From positions 186,001 through 250,000 of the forward strand of contig NZ_RHHV01000021.1 in NCBI RefSeq assembly GCF_003710905.1: a DNA stretch of 64,000 bases, in the 5' to 3' direction. Positions within the stretch are counted from its first letter, which is position 1; each line of letters opens with the position of its first letter. A program made the translations under genes and the position numbers. This document shows, piece after piece, positions 62,501-64,000 of this stretch. The DNA comes from Brevibacillus parabrevis. Lineage in GTDB: Bacteria > Bacillota > Bacilli > Brevibacillales > Brevibacillaceae. The notes beneath the pieces were generated by a model. That model worked only from the letters and a program-made list of their open reading frames with translations. It did no database searches and was not told where the DNA came from.

Positions 62501-64000
62501 CCTACCTGATTCAACTGGACGCTTTCCCGCTCACGCCAAACGGCAAGGTCGACCGCAAGGCACTGCCCAAGCCGGAAGGAAAGCCTGCAACAGGAGCAGC
62601 TTATGTCGCACCCGCTACAGAAGTGGAGGCGAAGCTGGTCGCCATTTGGGAGAATGCGCTGGGGATTTCCGGCGTCGGGGTGTTGGATCACTTTTTTGAG
62701 CTGGGCGGTCATTCCTTGAAAGCGATGACGGTTGTGGCGCAAGTGCATCGCGAGTTTCAAATCGACCTTTTGCTGAAGCAGTTTTTTGCAGCGCCAACCA
62801 TCCGGGACTTGGCCCGCTTGATCGAACATAGCGAACAGGCAGCCGCCGCCGCCATTCAACCGGCAGAGCCGCAAGCGTATTATCCGGTATCTTCTGCTCA
62901 GCAGCGGATGTACTTGCTCCATCAGCTCGAAGGTGCCGGAATCAGCTACAATACGCCAGGCATCATCATGCTGGAAGGCAAGCTCGATCGCGAGCAATTG
63001 GCGAATGCGCTGCAAGCGTTGGTAGATCGTCACGATATTTTGCGGACGTCTTTTGAGATGGTCGGGGACGAGCTGGTGCAAAAAATTCATGACCGCGTGG
63101 CCGTGAACATGGAGTATGTGACGGCAGAGGAGCAGCAGATCGATGACCTTTTCCACGCGTTCGTCCGTCCGTTTGATCTTTCTGTGCCGCCATTGCTCCG
63201 CATGAGCCTGGTGAAACTCGCGGATGAGCGTCACCTGCTCCTGTACGACATGCACCATATTGCTGCCGATGCCGCATCGATCACGATCCTGTTCGATGAA
63301 CTGGCTGAATTGTACCAGGGAAGAGAACTGCCGGAAATGCGCATCCAGTACAAAGATTTTGCTGTCTGGCAAAAAGCCTTGCATGAGTCGGATGCCTTCA
63401 AGCAGCAGGAAGCGTATTGGCTGAGCACGTTCGCTGGAAATATCACCGCTGTCGATGTGCCGACAGATTTTCCGCGCCCAGCCGTGAAAAGTTTTGCAGG
63501 GGGGCAAGTCACCCTGTCCATGGACCAAGAGCTGCTCAGTGCTTTGCACGAGTTGGCTGCGCATACGAATACGACGCTGTTTATGGTTTTGCTGGCCGCC
63601 TACAACGTGCTGCTCGCAAAATACGCTGGGCAAGACGACATCATCGTGGGAACGCCGATCTCCGGCAGGTCACGCGCCGAGCTTGCGCCTGTCGTCGGCA
63701 TGTTCGTCCATACGCTGGCGATCCGCAACAAACCGACCGCCGAGAAGACATTCAAGCAGTTTTTGCAGGAGGTCAAGCAAAACGCGCTCGATGCTTTCGA
63801 CCACCAGGACTACCCGTTTGAAAGCCTTGTGGAAAAGCTGGGCATTCCGCGCGATCCGGGGCGCAATCCGCTGTTTGACACCATGTTCATCCTGCAAAAC
63901 GATGAGCTGCACGCAAAAACGCTGGATCAGCTCGTCTATCGCCCTTATGAATCGGACAGCGCGCTTGACGTGGCGAAATTCGACTTGTCGTTCCATCTGA
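56587..64000 (+). CDS. tycB: Tyrocidine synthetase 2 (C-A-T, C-A-T, C...; 3' end beyond window)
   Basis: First 2471 residues of TycB; the frame is open at the window edge and the full family member is about 3590 residues with three modules and a final epimerase. C1 (~12-450; HHILMDGW, of the type that accepts a D-residue, here D-Phe from TycA), A1 (~466-965; pocket D-V-Q-L-I-A-H-V-V, proline), T1 (Ser1007), C2 (~1062-1500; HHIISDG), A2 (~1511-2000; pocket D-A-L-V-M-G-A-V-M, Phe/Trp), T2 (Ser2043), C3 (from ~2097; HHIAADA near 2222, Ala instead of the last Gly), cut in its second lobe. It adds Pro and Phe/Trp to D-Phe; the third module lies outside. The N-terminal FSKEQVQDMYALTPMQEG carries the acceptor side of the TycA-TycB docking pair. 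Confidence 0.99.
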   Translation, partial: MSVFSKEQVQDMYALTPMQEGMLFHALLDQEHNSHLVQMSISLQGDLDVGLFTDSLHVLVERYDVFRTLFLYEKLKQPLQVVLKQRPIPIEFYDLSACDESEKQLRYTQYKRADQERTFHLAKDPLMRVALFQMSQHDYQVIWSFHHILMDGWCFSIIFDDLLAIYLSLQNKTALSLEPVQPYSRFINWLEKQNKQAALNYWSDYLEAYEQKTTLPKKEAAFAKAFQPTQYRFSLNRTLTKQLGTIASQNQVTLSTVIQTIWGVLLQKYNAAHDVLFGSVVSGRPTDIVGIDKMVGLFINTIPFRVQAKAGQTFSELLQAVHKRTLQSQPYEHVPLYDIQTQSVLKQELIDHLLVIENYPLVEALQKKALSQQIGFTITAVEMFEPTNYDLTVMVMPKEELAFRFDYNAALFDEQVVQKLAGHLQQIADCVANNSGVELCQIPLLTEAETSQLLAKRTETAADYPAATMHELFSRQAEKTPEQVAVVFADQHLTYRELDEKSNQLARFLRKKGIGTGSLVGTLLDRSLDMIVGILGVLKAGGAFVPIDPELPAERIAYMLTHSRVPLVVTQNHLRAKVTTPTETIDINTAVIGEESRAPIESLNQPHDLFYIIYTSGTTGQPKGVMLEHRNMANLMHFTFDQTNIAFHEKVLQYTTCSFDVCYQEIFSTLLSGGQLYLITNELRRHVEKLFAFIQEKQISILSLPVSFLKFIFNEQDYAQSFPRCVKHIITAGEQLVVTHELQKYLRQHRVFLHNHYGPSETHVVTTCTMDPGQAIPELPPIGKPISNTGIYILDEGLQLKPEGIVGELYISGANVGRGYLHQPELTAEKFLDNPYQPGERMYRTGDLARWLPDGQLEFLGRIDHQVKIRGHRIELGEIESRLLNHPAIKEAVVIDRADETGGKFLCAYVVLQKPLSDEEMRAYLAQALPEYMIPSFFVTLERIPVTPNGKTDRRALPKPEGSAKTKADYVAPTTELEQKLVAIWEQILGVSPIGIQDHFFTLGGHSLKAIQLISRIQKECQADVPLRVLFEQPTIQALAAYVEGGEESAYLAIPQAEPQAYYPVSSAQKRMLILNQLDPHSTVYNLPVAMILEGTLDKARLEHAISSLVARHESLRTSFHTINGEPVSRIHEQGHLPIVYLETAEEQVNEVILGFMQPFDLETAPLCRVGLVKLAENRHVLIIDMHHIISDGVSSQLILNDFSRLYQNKALPEQRIHYKDFAVWEKAWTQTNDYQKQEKYWLDRFAGEIPVLNLPMDYPRPAVQSFEGERYLFRTEKQLLESLQDVAQKTGTTLYMVLLAAYHVLLSKYSGQDDVMIGTVTAGRVHPDTESMTGMFVNTLAMRNQSAPTKTFRQFLLEVKDNTLAAFEHGQYPFEELVEKLAIQRNRSRNPLFDTLFILQNMDADLIELDGLTVTPYVPEGEVAKFDLSLEASENQAGLSFCFEFCTKLFARETIERMSLHYLQILQAVSANTEQELAQIEMLTAHEKQELLVHFNDTAALYPAESTLSQLFEDQAQKTPEQTAVVFGDKRLTYRELNERANQLAHTLRAKGVQAEQSVGIMAQRSLEMAIGIIAILKAGGAYVPIDPDYPNERIAYMLEDCEARLVLTQQQLAEKLVANVECLYLDEEGSYSPQTENIEPIHTAADLAYIIYTSGTTGRPKGVMVEHRGIVNSVTWNRDEFALSVRDSGTLSLSFAFDAFALTFFTLIVSGSTVVLMPDHEAKDPITLRNLIATWECSYVVFVPSMFQAILECSTPADIRSIQAVMLGGEKLSPKLVQLCKAMHPQMSVMNAYGPTESSVMATYLRDTQPDQPITIGRPIANTAIYIVDQHHQLLPVGVVGEICIGGHGLARGYWKKPELTAEKFVANPAVPGERMYKTGDLGRWLHDGTIDFIGRVDDQIKVRGYRIEVGEIEAILLAYDQTNEAIVVTYQDDRGDSYLAAYVTGKAAIEESELRAHLLRELPAYMVPTYLIQLDAFPLTPNGKVDRKALPKPEGKPATGAAYVAPATEVEAKLVAIWENALGISGVGVLDHFFELGGHSLKAMTVVAQVHREFQIDLLLKQFFAAPTIRDLARLIEHSEQAAAAAIQPAEPQAYYPVSSAQQRMYLLHQLEGAGISYNTPGIIMLEGKLDREQLANALQALVDRHDILRTSFEMVGDELVQKIHDRVAVNMEYVTAEEQQIDDLFHAFVRPFDLSVPPLLRMSLVKLADERHLLLYDMHHIAADAASITILFDELAELYQGRELPEMRIQYKDFAVWQKALHESDAFKQQEAYWLSTFAGNITAVDVPTDFPRPAVKSFAGGQVTLSMDQELLSALHELAAHTNTTLFMVLLAAYNVLLAKYAGQDDIIVGTPISGRSRAELAPVVGMFVHTLAIRNKPTAEKTFKQFLQEVKQNALDAFDHQDYPFESLVEKLGIPRDPGRNPLFDTMFILQNDELHAKTLDQLVYRPYESDSALDVAKFDLSFHL

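Noticed and set aside
1..64000. CRISPR arrays, tRNA or rRNA genes, insertion sequences
   Set aside because: No regularly spaced short repeats, tRNA-like cloverleafs, rRNA sequence or transposase genes were recognised; the repeats present are paralogous coding modules.

Overview
The window is a low-GC Gram-positive (Firmicute) chromosome segment made almost entirely of secondary-metabolite genes. The right end encodes tyrocidine synthetase 1 (TycA) and about the first two thirds of tyrocidine synthetase 2 (TycB), recognised by full-length architecture and adenylation codes, so the organism is very probably a Brevibacillus of the B. brevis/B. parabrevis group.

Region 1 (1-49578, all + strand) is a hybrid NRPS / trans-AT polyketide assembly line in one long gene string that enters the window from the left. 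It holds a glycine-type NRPS module ending in a half condensation domain (1-3794); a free-standing malonyl acyltransferase (3910-5187); five AT-less KS-DH-KR-ACP polyketide modules on five proteins (5177-32177), the third carrying an added C-A-PCP module; a BtrH-like cysteine-fold acyltransferase candidate (32201-33316); an oxidoreductase/ROK kinase/aminotransferase trio resembling RifL-RifN-RifK of kanosamine/AHBA biosynthesis (33386-36608); a T-C-A-T-TE NRPS with a serine-like code (36718-41013); and a 2823-residue NRPS with two almost identical modules, a C domain, an adenylation-domain remnant and a last C domain (41053-49524). A strong terminator closes the string. Colinear reading (inference) gives ...Gly - three dehydrated ketide units (triene) - a second small amino acid - two dehydrated units (diene). 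The KS types agree with this order: KS1 and KS4 follow NRPS modules and resemble each other, while KS2, KS3 and KS5 follow KR-DH modules. A working hypothesis is that the acyl chain, or part of it, is moved to an amino sugar by the BtrH-like protein.

Region 2 (49761-51877) is a small regulatory and service island: a GNAT acetyltransferase (+), then on the - strand a NusG-family LoaP-like antiterminator followed by an Sfp/Gsp-type phosphopantetheinyl transferase. The PPTase can be expected to activate the carrier domains of both clusters. The antiterminator fits the long operon, which contains an intrinsic terminator between genes (36653-36694).

Region 3 (51878-53225) is a 1.35-kb AT-rich divergent intergenic region with a good sigma-A type promoter (52852-52879) and a roughly 340-base leader before tycA. 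Region 4 (53226-64000) is tycA (A-T-E, D-Phe) and tycB (C-A-T for Pro, C-A-T for Phe/Trp, then a third C domain cut by the window edge).

Repeated DNA is prominent: a 3.14-kb tandem module duplication (41.7-48.0 kb) and two pairs of near-identical DH/KR blocks (PKS2/PKS3 and PKS4/PKS5), indicating recent duplication or gene conversion inside the assembly line.
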